Assembly (NCBI GenBank): GCA_013813825.1
Contig: JACCRA010000817.1
Location: 1 to 6,413, forward strand
Length of the DNA stretch: 6,413 nucleotides
Source: Pyrinomonadaceae bacterium
GTDB taxonomy: Bacteria; Acidobacteriota; Blastocatellia; Pyrinomonadales; Pyrinomonadaceae
Direction of reading: 5' to 3'
This document shows, one piece after another, positions 1-5,949 of this stretch; the first letter of the stretch is position 1, and the number at the start of each line of letters is the position of its first letter. The notes beneath the pieces were generated by a model, which saw only the letters and a list, made by a program, of their open reading frames with translations, was not told the DNA's origin and ran no database searches. Both the position numbers and the translations under genes were made by a program.

Positions 1-251
1 AGCGCGTCGCCGCCGAAGAATGATTGCAACTCGAAGAAGTAGATGATGAAGCCGATGGTGGCCCGAACGAGAAGGCCAATCACGAACAGTTGCAGCAGAA
101 AAGTGCGATCCGTCTTGCTCCGCGCGATTACCGCCCCGAACCCGATGCCGGTCAGCAGGCAAAGCACCACCGCCGCACCGCCCTCGCCGGGCACCAGAAT
201 AACGATACCAACGAATAACGCCAGCGCCAGCAAGGCGAGCAAACCGTTCAT
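1..251 (-). CDS. Multi-pass membrane protein, N-terminal fragment (cut by left edge)
   Basis: This open frame starts at the ATG complementary to 249-251 and runs off the left edge after 83 codons with no stop. The visible protein is strongly hydrophobic, with likely membrane segments at residues 3-20, 24-43 and 51-73. A short basic, polar stretch (ARSKTDR, 43-49) separates the last two. It ends in FFELQSFFGGDA, a loop I associate with uncharacterised large membrane proteins of polysaccharide clusters (polymerase-like or lipid-linked glycosyltransferase-like). That family assignment is from memory and is weak. A possible ribosome site, GGCGGAAG, lies about ten bases upstream of the ATG. It is the last visible gene in the minus-strand series, 220 bases after the acyltransferase, so it may have its own promoter, although none is obvious. 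The hydrophobic pattern makes a real coding sequence likely; the function is inferred from context only. Confidence 0.72.
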   Translation of the reverse strand, partial: MNGLLALLALALFVGIVILVPGEGGAAVVLCLLTGIGFGAVIARSKTDRTFLLQLFVIGLLVRATIGFIIYFFELQSFFGGDA

Positions 252-440
252 AGACTTTTTACTTCCGCCCGACGCTGGAAGACGCAGTCGCCGGGGTCAA
301 AAATTAACTTGTCGCAAACAGCCGGTCTAGCCGGTGAGACCCCACCTTAAACGATTTGCCGCGCTCCGTCCATCATCCTTCAGGCCGCCGGAGCAATGCG
401 GGCGGGCGCGGTCAAGGAACGGAAGGGATACCGCGGGAGT

Positions 441-466
441 GTTGCTCGCCCGCCGGCCGGCGCAAC
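441..466 (-). other. GC-rich hairpin just after the acyltransferase stop
   Basis: A perfect 12-base palindrome, CGCCGGCCGGCG, lies at 451-462. It sits inside a looser inverted repeat whose outer arms are GTTGC and GCAAC (441-445 and 462-466). On the minus strand it begins about five bases past the acyltransferase stop codon, where a transcription terminator or an mRNA-stabilising hairpin would be expected. No run of T follows it in the direction of transcription, so it does not qualify as a classical intrinsic terminator. In GC-rich DNA such palindromes also arise by chance. Confidence 0.3.
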
Positions 467-471
467 GTTTT

Positions 472-1191
472 TCAGAGCGTATCCGGCAAGTCGGGGCGGG
501 TTTTGTACTCGACGAGGAAGCGATCTTCTTCGCTCAGTTCCTTGACGCGCCGCGCGGGCACGCCGGCGATCAAGCAGTTTTCGTCATCCAGTTTTTTTGT
601 GATCACGGAGCCGATACCGACCACGCAACGGGAGGGTAAGCCGCCACCGGGCGCGATGCGAATCTCCGATCCGATGTAGCTCAGAGAGCCAATCACAATC
701 GGCATCGTGCGCTGGCGGTTGTGCGTCCAGAGGGATGAATTGCGCCCGCCCAAGATCGTGCGTTCGCCGATCTCGACGCGATCCGTAAAGTCGATCTTAT
801 GCCCGGCCGTGATGACGCTGCCCGCCCCGAGGAAGAACCTCGGATCGACCGCATTGACCACGATGGGGTCAGGGATCGAGTTGATTTCATTCAAGCGCCC
901 GATCTCCGCGTAGCGCCCGATGCTCACCTCGTCACCACCGCGGACGACGTTCAAGTGACCGATCCGGGCGTGATCGCCGATGGTTAATTTCTGAATCCCG
1001 ATGAGCACGTTGAAATGGCCGACGCGCACATCGTCCGCCAACTCGCATTCCCGCGCGTCGATCAGGCTAAGGCCGATCCGCACGTTTTTCCCGACGCGAT
1101 AGCCAAAGCACACGCGGTAGAACGGTCGCTTGAGAAACGACGGCAGCAGGGCCGCCGCCGCCAACACTAACAGGCGAAGTTTATACTTCAT
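472..1191 (-). CDS. Hexapeptide-repeat (LbH) acyltransferase
   Basis: The protein has 239 residues. A hydrophobic, basic N-terminus (residues 5-20) may lie against the membrane. From about residue 33 it shows imperfect hexapeptide repeats of the left-handed beta-helix type, for example VGKNVRIG, IGDHARIG, IGRYAEIG, VEIGERTILG and VVGIGSVI. A C-terminal GVPARRVKEL (210-219) matches the GVPA-type ending of sugar O-acetyltransferases. The stretch SSLWTH (152-157) contains a histidine that could be catalytic. Such enzymes transfer an acetyl or other acyl group from acyl-CoA to a sugar or glycan in the cytoplasm; the acceptor cannot be told here. The start at 1191 is the only methionine compatible with the N-terminus, but no Shine-Dalgarno sequence precedes it and a small hairpin occupies that place. 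Its neighbours, a methyltransferase and glycosyltransferases, suggest glycan decoration. Family assignment is confident, substrate unknown. Confidence 0.88.
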   Translation of the reverse strand: MKYKLRLLVLAAAALLPSFLKRPFYRVCFGYRVGKNVRIGLSLIDARECELADDVRVGHFNVLIGIQKLTIGDHARIGHLNVVRGGDEVSIGRYAEIGRLNEINSIPDPIVVNAVDPRFFLGAGSVITAGHKIDFTDRVEIGERTILGGRNSSLWTHNRQRTMPIVIGSLSYIGSEIRIAPGGGLPSRCVVGIGSVITKKLDDENCLIAGVPARRVKELSEEDRFLVEYKTRPDLPDTL

Positions 1192-1197
1192 GATGTG

Positions 1198-1212
1198 TGC
1201 CGGGAGCCGGCA
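1198..1212 (-). other. Six-base-pair hairpin in the acyltransferase leader
   Basis: TGCCGG and CCGGCA form a perfect inverted repeat around a three-base loop. In the minus-strand transcript it ends six bases before the acyltransferase ATG, exactly where a ribosome binding site would sit. It could reduce initiation, or be a leftover terminator-like stem of the decayed glycosyltransferase that ends at 1231. No T-run follows. The structure is seen in the sequence; any role is inference. Confidence 0.3.
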
Positions 1213-1230
1213 GAGTAGGTCCGCCCGCTC

Positions 1231-1389
1231 TCAGTTGATGGCGGCGCGGAACGCCTCGATGATCTTCGGCGCGTTGGGTGCGAGACTATACTTCGCCTGC
1301 GCTTCGCGCGCCGCCCGCGCCGCCATCCGGCGTCCCGGTCCAGCAACTCGACTCACTCTGTCAGCGAGAAAGCTCATCTCCGCCAAACA
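1231..1389 (-). pseudogene. Relic of a glycosyltransferase: C-terminal end only
   Basis: On the minus strand this short frame ends in TGA (1231-1233). It encodes a tail, RRMAARAAREAQAKYSLAPN followed by APKIIEAFRAAIN, nearly identical to the C-terminus of the intact glycosyltransferase at 2341-3420. At DNA level, 1241-1327 matches 2351-2437 at 84 of 87 bases, and the two stop codons align. Upstream of this the match breaks up: 13 bases of the intact gene (2438-2450) are missing, then CGGCGTCCC matches again, then a weak stretch. Similarity returns at 1361-1374, which encodes part of FLAD. Relative to the intact gene about 30 bases are lost, which keeps the frame. Everything upstream of FLAD, including the whole catalytic domain, is gone, and a TAG lies at 1390-1392. 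An ATG at 1375-1377 would give a 48-residue peptide, but I see no reason to think it is functional. It is best read as the remnant of a deleted paralogue located after the methyltransferase. Confidence 0.85.
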
Positions 1390-1411
1390 CTATTGGCCTG
1401 CCTGTTAGCAG

Positions 1412-2326
1412 TTAAATCAGCCTCCGGACCAAGGCCGCCATATAAATGCCGGAGCCGAAACGCCTGCCGATGGAGTTAACGAGCCGGCTGAACTCAAACT
1501 CGACGCGCTTACGCAGCGACGGCGTCCCCGTCGCCGGACACACTTCGCCCTCGACTTGCATACTAATAACTTCAAATCCGACACGCGCCAAGAGCGTCAG
1601 CAGCGACGCTGGTGTAAAGCCTTGCACATGATAGGGCGGGAAGGTCGGCGCTAGGTTGACGCACCAGTCACGCCCCTGCAATTTCATATACAGGTTGCCG
1701 ACACGCGCGTAGAGGCCGGACTCGTTGGGGGCGTCGAACCACAGCAAGCCGCCCGGGCGCAGGATGCGCCGCACCTCGGCAAGCGTCCCCGCCGGATCGT
1801 AGAGATGCTCCATGACCCCGCCCATTGTAACCGCGTCGAAGTGGGCGTCGGGGAAGCGCATGTCTTCGACGGTTCCGTGCCGACCCTCCACGCCAAGATG
1901 CTCGCGTCCCCACGCCAGATAAGTCGATGAAGCATCGACGCCTTCATACTCCCAGCCAGACGCGCGCGCCGCCCAGAGCAGTTCGCCGCGCCCGCACCCG
2001 ATGTCGAGGAAGCGCCCGCGCCCGCCCAACCTTGTCTCGAACTCCCGCAGCAGTGCGTCGCCGCTCCGCTTCTTCTCCTCTACGTTGTGATTCACGAAGT
2101 AGGCGTCGGTGTCTGTGTAAAGATCGTCCAAATCCCGCGCCGGATAGGGCATCGGATCAGGGTAGAGGTGCGTACACTGAAGGCACCGCACAATACTCGT
2201 CTGCACACCGATTCCGTCGTGATGCGCCGCCCCGCCGCGCTGTCCGACGACGCGCGACCGGTCGCTGCCGCACACCGGGCAAGCGATACGCTCGAACCTA
2301 AAAAGGCTTTTCTGATCTTCCGGCAT
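1412..2326 (-). CDS. Class I SAM-dependent methyltransferase with N-terminal zinc ribbon
   Basis: From the ATG at 2324-2326 the protein has 304 residues. An N-terminal zinc-ribbon-like module has two cysteine pairs, CPVC (16-19) and CLQC (48-51). The Rossmann methyltransferase domain follows: motif I is FLDIGCGRGELL (106-117), an acidic strand end is YEGVDAS, and the later motifs are FDAVTMGGVMEHLYDP and LRPGGLLWFDAPN. This layout is typical of Methyltransf_23/11-like enzymes in surface-polysaccharide clusters, which are thought to methylate sugars or glycan ends using S-adenosylmethionine in the cytoplasm. An ATG five codons further upstream (2339-2341) overlaps the TAA of the preceding glycosyltransferase. 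However, AGGAGA lies directly before the inner ATG with a four-base spacer, so I prefer the inner start. The 14-base gap to the upstream gene implies co-transcription. The enzyme class is confident; the acceptor is unknown. Confidence 0.92.
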   Translation of the reverse strand: MPEDQKSLFRFERIACPVCGSDRSRVVGQRGGAAHHDGIGVQTSIVRCLQCTHLYPDPMPYPARDLDDLYTDTDAYFVNHNVEEKKRSGDALLREFETRLGGRGRFLDIGCGRGELLWAARASGWEYEGVDASSTYLAWGREHLGVEGRHGTVEDMRFPDAHFDAVTMGGVMEHLYDPAGTLAEVRRILRPGGLLWFDAPNESGLYARVGNLYMKLQGRDWCVNLAPTFPPYHVQGFTPASLLTLLARVGFEVISMQVEGEVCPATGTPSLRKRVEFEFSRLVNSIGRRFGSGIYMAALVRRLI

Positions 2327-2330
2327 ACTA

Positions 2331-2336
2331 TCTCCT
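2331..2336 (-). promoter_or_regulatory. Ribosome binding site deciding the methyltransferase start
   Basis: On the minus strand the sequence reads TTAGGAGATAGTATG. AGGAGA is a strong Shine-Dalgarno match four bases before the ATG at 2324-2326. It lies inside the coding frame if the outer ATG at 2339-2341 is used, which argues for the inner start. It also sits immediately downstream of the upstream gene's stop codon, consistent with coupled translation. Confidence 0.7.
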
Positions 2337-2340
2337 AACA

Positions 2341-3420
2341 TTAACCGACAGCGGCGCGGAACGCCTCGACGATCTTCGGCGCGTTGGCTGCGAGACTATA
2401 CTTCGCCTGTGCTTCGCGCGCCGCCCGCGCCGCCATCTCGCGCCGCAGTTCGGCGTCCCTGACGAGCAGTTCGACATACTCGATCCACTCCTCGTCGGTA
2501 TCGGCGAGAAAGCCGGTCTGGCCGTGCTCGACGACTTCCGGGTTCGAGCCGAGCGGCGTGCAGACGGGCGGGATGCCGAGCGCCATATACTGCGCGACTT
2601 TCATGTAAAATTTCCGCTTGTTCCACTCGTTGACCGGCAAGGGGACCAGTCCGACCTGCATTTTTCGCAAGTCTTCGACTTCCGTCTCCGCCCGCCACGC
2701 CTGCGCCTCGTACTCGACGCCCGGCAAATCGAATCGTGTCCCGCCGATCAGATACAGCCGGTGCTCGACGCGCTCTTGCAACTGCCGCAGCGGCTCCGCG
2801 ATCACGCGCAGATTCCCCACCGTTGTCGGGCTGCCGCTCCACCCGACGCAAACCGGCGCGCCATCTCCGTTCGCCGGTTCGGCTTGAAAGACGTACTTGC
2901 GCGTGTCCACAATGCTCGGAATCTGCCAGATGTTTTGGTTGTACTGCGCGACGTATTCGCGATGGTGCGACGAGTTGACGATCACCACTTTGCTCAGGCG
3001 GCAGATGTCCGCCACCTTGCCAAAGAATTTCAGGTATGACAGATAGCCGTTGGCCGGGCTTTTGTAAGGGATGTAGAGCGGATCGTCGAGTTGATAGATA
3101 ATCGGTAGCCCGCGCTTGGCGATCATTTTCTCCAACACGGCCGGCCCCAGCAACGCGGCCTCGCGATAGACGAACACGGCGTCGAATTCCTCAAGCCGCT
3201 TGAGCAGTTGCAGCCGCTCGACGTAGCCCCGGATCATCTCCCACGCCTTCGTCAACTGGTATCCCTGCTGGTACAGAATCTCCCGCAGTCGCTCGGTCTC
3301 GAACGGCGCGTAATGCAGCTTAATCCCGGCCGGTTCCAGCACCTGCTCCCATAGCTCGATGCTTCCGCGCTGCCCCGGCGAATAGCCATACCGGCTTGGA
3401 ACTAAAGTTAAAACATTCAT
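2341..3420 (-). CDS. GT-B glycosyltransferase, GT4-like
   Basis: The protein has 359 residues, a normal length for a GT4-like enzyme. The N-terminal half holds Rossmann-like strands, including VFVYREAALLGP (82-93) and IIYQLDDPLY (107-116), followed by VVIVNSS (145-151). The C-terminal half begins near VCVGWSGSPTT (190-200) and contains the donor-binding region VGLVPLPVNEW and KFYMKVAQYMALGIPPV (270-286), then GSNPEVVEHGQTGFLA (291-306). In the usual GT4 E-x7-E signature the second Glu aligns with Gln277 and the first with Arg269. The K..QYMA.G.P form appears to be a subfamily variant rather than damage. It would transfer a nucleotide-activated sugar to a growing glycan at the cytoplasmic membrane face. 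The start ATG at 3418-3420 fits the first beta strand (NVLTLVPS), but no clear Shine-Dalgarno precedes it. Its 3' end is duplicated as the relic at 1231-1389. Confidence 0.92.
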   Translation of the reverse strand: MNVLTLVPSRYGYSPGQRGSIELWEQVLEPAGIKLHYAPFETERLREILYQQGYQLTKAWEMIRGYVERLQLLKRLEEFDAVFVYREAALLGPAVLEKMIAKRGLPIIYQLDDPLYIPYKSPANGYLSYLKFFGKVADICRLSKVVIVNSSHHREYVAQYNQNIWQIPSIVDTRKYVFQAEPANGDGAPVCVGWSGSPTTVGNLRVIAEPLRQLQERVEHRLYLIGGTRFDLPGVEYEAQAWRAETEVEDLRKMQVGLVPLPVNEWNKRKFYMKVAQYMALGIPPVCTPLGSNPEVVEHGQTGFLADTDEEWIEYVELLVRDAELRREMAARAAREAQAKYSLAANAPKIVEAFRAAVG

Positions 3421-3446
3421 AATTCGGATCGAATAATGTCACGCCC

Positions 3447-3461
3447 CGGCGCCACGCGCCG
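3447..3461 (-). other. Small hairpin between two glycosyltransferase genes
   Basis: CGGCGC and GCGCCG form a perfect six-base inverted repeat around a three-base loop, in the 56-base gap after the stop of the upstream glycosyltransferase (3477). On the minus strand it is followed by GGGGCGTGACATTATT, not a T-run, so a classical terminator is not supported. It may be an mRNA processing or stability element, or chance. Confidence 0.25.
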
Positions 3462-3476
3462 ATGAGGCGGCAGGGC

Positions 3477-4721
3477 TTACGTCGTCCCCAAGAGTTGTCG
3501 ATAGACGTTGCGATAACCCGCGCCGCCGACGCTGTGCAGATCGAAATACTGCCGGGCCACGCGAGCGCAGCGCGCCCGCAAATCCGGGTCGCCGTAGAGG
3601 GACACGGCTTGCGCCGCCGCCGCCGCCAGTGTTTCCGGGCTGAAGCCGGAAACGACCACGCCGACTTGCTCGCGCGTGATCAGTTCGTCCATGTCGCCGA
3701 TGCCGGCGTTGCAGACCACGGGCAGTCCGGCGGCCAGATACTCCGGCACTTTCGTCGGCGAGGCGGCGATCTGCGAAAAGGTCGCTTTGCGAAAAGAGAC
3801 GCCGAGCCGCGCCTGTCTCAGGTAACGGGGGATGTCCGCCGGCGCGGCGAAGGCGACGGCAAAATCTTCGTCGCGCACGCCCACGCGCCGGAGCGCGGCG
3901 GCGGTCTCGGCGAGCGGCGAGGCGGTCAGAACCCGCAGGAAGGCGTCGGACCGTTCAGCCCGCATGGCGAGGAAGAAGCGTCCCATCTCTTCGAGCAGAT
4001 ACAGCCCGACGACCGAGCCGGCATACACTACCTCGAACCGGTTCCCGACTGGCGCGGCCTCGCCGGGCAACACTGCGGGGAAGCGCACGAAGTCCACGCA
4101 GCAGGGGACCACTTCGATCTGCCCCGCGTCCTTCAGGCGGCGTTCCACCAGCCAGTCACGCATTCGCTCGGTCAGCACGATCAGATGATCGGCGCGGCGG
4201 ATGCCGGCGCGCTCAAGCCGCTTGACGGCGCGAAACTGCGGTGAGCTTTCGCCCCAGATGCCGGCGTCGGCGTATTCCTCGGCCATCAGCCCCCGGATGT
4301 CGAAGACCAGTTGGCATCTTGTCAGCCGCCTGACCAACAGCGCCATCGCCATGGGGACGTGCGAGCGCGCGTGCAAGACTTTGATCTGTTCGCGGCGAAC
4401 AAGGCGGGCGATGAAGCGTGCGCCGGCTGCAATGTCATAGAGCGTCGCGGGCAGCGACGGGCTTTTGTGGTACGGCAGGCAGAACCAGCGAATGCCTTCC
4501 GCCGCCAGCCGTCGCCGTTCCGCGTCAAGCTGTTCAGGGGTCCAACGCCGCCGCAACTCAGGCTCGAACGTCAGAATGTTGACCTTGACGCCGCCCGCCA
4601 CGAGTTGGCGCAGGTACGGCAGCACCTGTGTCTGCACCAACGGTTCGCGCATCCCGAAATAGCAAAGATAAAGCATTCCCATAACGACCGTGACGAGTGT
4701 TAGGCGATCAGTGACGCGCAA
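3477..4721 (-). CDS. GT-B glycosyltransferase, GT4-like
   Basis: The full frame has 414 codons from a TTG start (4719-4721). The conserved protein probably begins at MGMLYLCYFGMREPLVQTQV (residues 14-33), the first Rossmann strand and a loop characteristic of one bacterial GT4-like group. Other landmarks are VLHARSHVPMA (115-125), VFDIRG (139-144), HLIVLTERM (179-187), VVPCCVD (204-210) at the domain junction, VVYAGS (231-236), and SPTKVPEYLAAGLPVV (321-336) with GIGDMDELI. The second Glu of E-x7-E is kept (Glu327), while the first position is Ala319. The starts compete. GGAGAGG at 4731-4737 lies nine bases before the TTG and supports the long form, but the ATGs at 4680-4682 and 4674-4676 would give the more typical N-terminus with no ribosome site. 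Role: transfer of an activated sugar in glycan assembly. It follows the epimerase by 48 bases, consistent with one operon. Confidence 0.92.
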   Translation of the reverse strand: MRVTDRLTLVTVVMGMLYLCYFGMREPLVQTQVLPYLRQLVAGGVKVNILTFEPELRRRWTPEQLDAERRRLAAEGIRWFCLPYHKSPSLPATLYDIAAGARFIARLVRREQIKVLHARSHVPMAMALLVRRLTRCQLVFDIRGLMAEEYADAGIWGESSPQFRAVKRLERAGIRRADHLIVLTERMRDWLVERRLKDAGQIEVVPCCVDFVRFPAVLPGEAAPVGNRFEVVYAGSVVGLYLLEEMGRFFLAMRAERSDAFLRVLTASPLAETAAALRRVGVRDEDFAVAFAAPADIPRYLRQARLGVSFRKATFSQIAASPTKVPEYLAAGLPVVCNAGIGDMDELITREQVGVVVSGFSPETLAAAAAQAVSLYGDPDLRARCARVARQYFDLHSVGGAGYRNVYRQLLGTT

Positions 4722-4730
4722 AGCGATAGC

Positions 4731-4737
4731 CCTCTCC
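4731..4737 (-). promoter_or_regulatory. Candidate ribosome binding site for the TTG start
   Basis: GGAGAGG on the minus strand lies nine bases before TTG at 4719-4721. No comparable purine-rich site precedes the in-frame ATGs at 4680-4682 or 4674-4676. It is the only sequence evidence for the longer N-terminus of the glycosyltransferase that ends at 3477. Confidence 0.45.
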
Positions 4738-4769
4738 GGTCACTTATCGCTGTCATCTAAAACGTCAGC

Positions 4770-5891
4770 TTACCGGACGAGTTGGCGGCTCTCCAGTTCC
4801 GCCGTCGCCTGCCTGACACGGTCGTTCGCATCCTGCCGGCGAACCCACTCCAGCAGTTCTGGAATGCCCTCTTCCAGTGTGACCTGCGGCTCGTAGCCGA
4901 GGAGGGCGCGGGCGCGTGAGATGTCAGCCACGCAATGTCGGATGTCGCCCTCGCGGTACTTGCCGACAAACTCCGGCTCGATTTGTTTGCCCAACCCCTC
5001 GGCCAGCAGGCGTGCGATCTCCCGGATCGAGATGGGCCGCCCCGTGCCGATGTTGATGGCCTGATAGTCCGCGCGAGCAGTCTCCAACGCGAGCAAATTC
5101 GCTTGCACGATGTCATCGACATGCACGAAGTCTCGCGTCTGCTCGCCATCCTCGAAGAGGACGGGACGCTGGTCGTTAAGTAAGCGCGAGGAGAAGATAG
5201 CGCAAACGCCCGTGTACGGGTTCGAGAGCGCCTGCCGGGTGCCGTACACGTTAAAGTAGCGCAGAGCGACGGCGGGGATGTCGTAAGCGCGCCCGACCAC
5301 CAGACAAAGTTGCTCCTGATCCTGCTTGGTGATCGCATAGACCGAAGACGGGAACAGCGGCTTGTCCTCCCCGGTGGGAACCGGCGAGAGCTGCTTGCCG
5401 CAATGCGGGCACTCGACCTCCCAGCGGCGGGCCAGCAGTTGCGCGGCGGGCCGGAGGTTGGAATTAACGACGCCGCAGTTCGTGCAGGCGTAAGCGCCCT
5501 CGCCGTAAATCGACATCGACGAGGCGACCACCAATTTACGAATCTGTCCGCGCCGCTTGATAAGAGCTTCCAGCAGCACCGCCGTGCCGAGATCATTGCC
5601 GCGCACGTATCGCTCAATCTCATACATCGACTGGCCGACGCCGACTTCCGCCGCTTTATGGTAAACCACCTCGACGCCTTCCAACGCGGCCTCGACGGCT
5701 TCGCGGTCGCAGACGTCGGCGCGAACGAGTTCGGCCTCCGAATTCAAATAATGCGACTCACCATCGCCATGCACCTGCGGGATCAAGGCATCCAGCACGC
5801 GCACACGATGACCGCGCTCGACGAGGGCATCAACCAAGTGCGAGCCGATAAAGCCGGCACCGCCTGTCACCAAAATGTTCAACCGATCCAT
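4770..5891 (-). CDS. NAD-dependent sugar epimerase (extended SDR), dTDP-L-rhamnose 4-epimerase-like
   Basis: The protein has 373 residues, somewhat longer than a typical GalE-like enzyme of about 310-340. The NAD-binding glycine motif TGGAGFIG is at 9-16. The catalytic tyrosine and lysine are in YAITK (185-189), with the serine-rich strand ASSMSIYGEG (123-132) before them. RYFNVYG (211-217) and RDFVHVDD (253-260) are standard extended-SDR landmarks. Between the serine strand and YAITK there is an insert with two cysteine pairs, CTNC (136-139) and CPHC (161-164), which probably bind zinc. I recall this insert in enzymes annotated as dTDP-L-rhamnose 4-epimerase (giving dTDP-6-deoxy-L-talose), so that substrate is plausible but not proven. 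UDP-sugar 4-epimerase activity is the alternative. The ATG at 5889-5891 is preceded by AGGA six bases upstream. It would supply an activated sugar to the neighbouring glycosyltransferases. Confidence 0.93.
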   Translation of the reverse strand: MDRLNILVTGGAGFIGSHLVDALVERGHRVRVLDALIPQVHGDGESHYLNSEAELVRADVCDREAVEAALEGVEVVYHKAAEVGVGQSMYEIERYVRGNDLGTAVLLEALIKRRGQIRKLVVASSMSIYGEGAYACTNCGVVNSNLRPAAQLLARRWEVECPHCGKQLSPVPTGEDKPLFPSSVYAITKQDQEQLCLVVGRAYDIPAVALRYFNVYGTRQALSNPYTGVCAIFSSRLLNDQRPVLFEDGEQTRDFVHVDDIVQANLLALETARADYQAINIGTGRPISIREIARLLAEGLGKQIEPEFVGKYREGDIRHCVADISRARALLGYEPQVTLEEGIPELLEWVRRQDANDRVRQATAELESRQLVR

Positions 5892-5897
5892 AAATAA

Positions 5898-5901
5898 TCC
5901 T
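5898..5901 (-). promoter_or_regulatory. Ribosome binding site of the epimerase
   Basis: The minus strand reads ACAGGATTATTTATG, placing AGGA six bases before the epimerase ATG. The flanking DNA (5892-5940) is AT-rich compared with its surroundings, which would favour an open initiation region. No convincing -35/-10 pair was seen here. Confidence 0.5.
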
Positions 5902-5949
5902 GTCTTTCGCTTTCAACGTCAGCTTAATTAATACGATTGAAGCTCGCAG

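Noticed and set aside
24..330. Plus-strand open frames of 64 and 95 codons
   Set aside because: They run antisense to the membrane protein. Their translations are rich in Arg, Pro and Ser without hydrophobic or domain pattern, as expected of shadow frames in GC-rich DNA.
324..341. Inverted repeat GGTCT/AGACC in the gap before the membrane-protein gene
   Set aside because: The stem is only five base pairs with an eight-base loop, and neither strand has a T-run, so it cannot be called a terminator or RNA element.
3462..4244. Plus-strand open frame of 260 codons
   Set aside because: It lies antisense to a well-supported glycosyltransferase. The composition is Arg/Gly/His/Ala-rich with no recognisable fold, so it is an antisense shadow.
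4757..5623. Minus-strand open frame of 288 codons inside the epimerase
   Set aside because: It overlaps the epimerase in another frame. Its product is extremely rich in Arg and Ser with no domain, while the epimerase frame has full SDR motifs.
5310..5897. Plus-strand open frame of 195 codons
   Set aside because: It is antisense to the epimerase, has no family resemblance and no ribosome site that stands out.
4761..5926. Exact 12-base repeat AACGTCAGCTTA at 4761-4772 and 5915-5926, flanking the epimerase gene
   Set aside because: About one 12-base match is expected by chance in a window of this size. The match does not extend on either side, and there is no sign of a mobile element, so I do not treat it as an insertion footprint.
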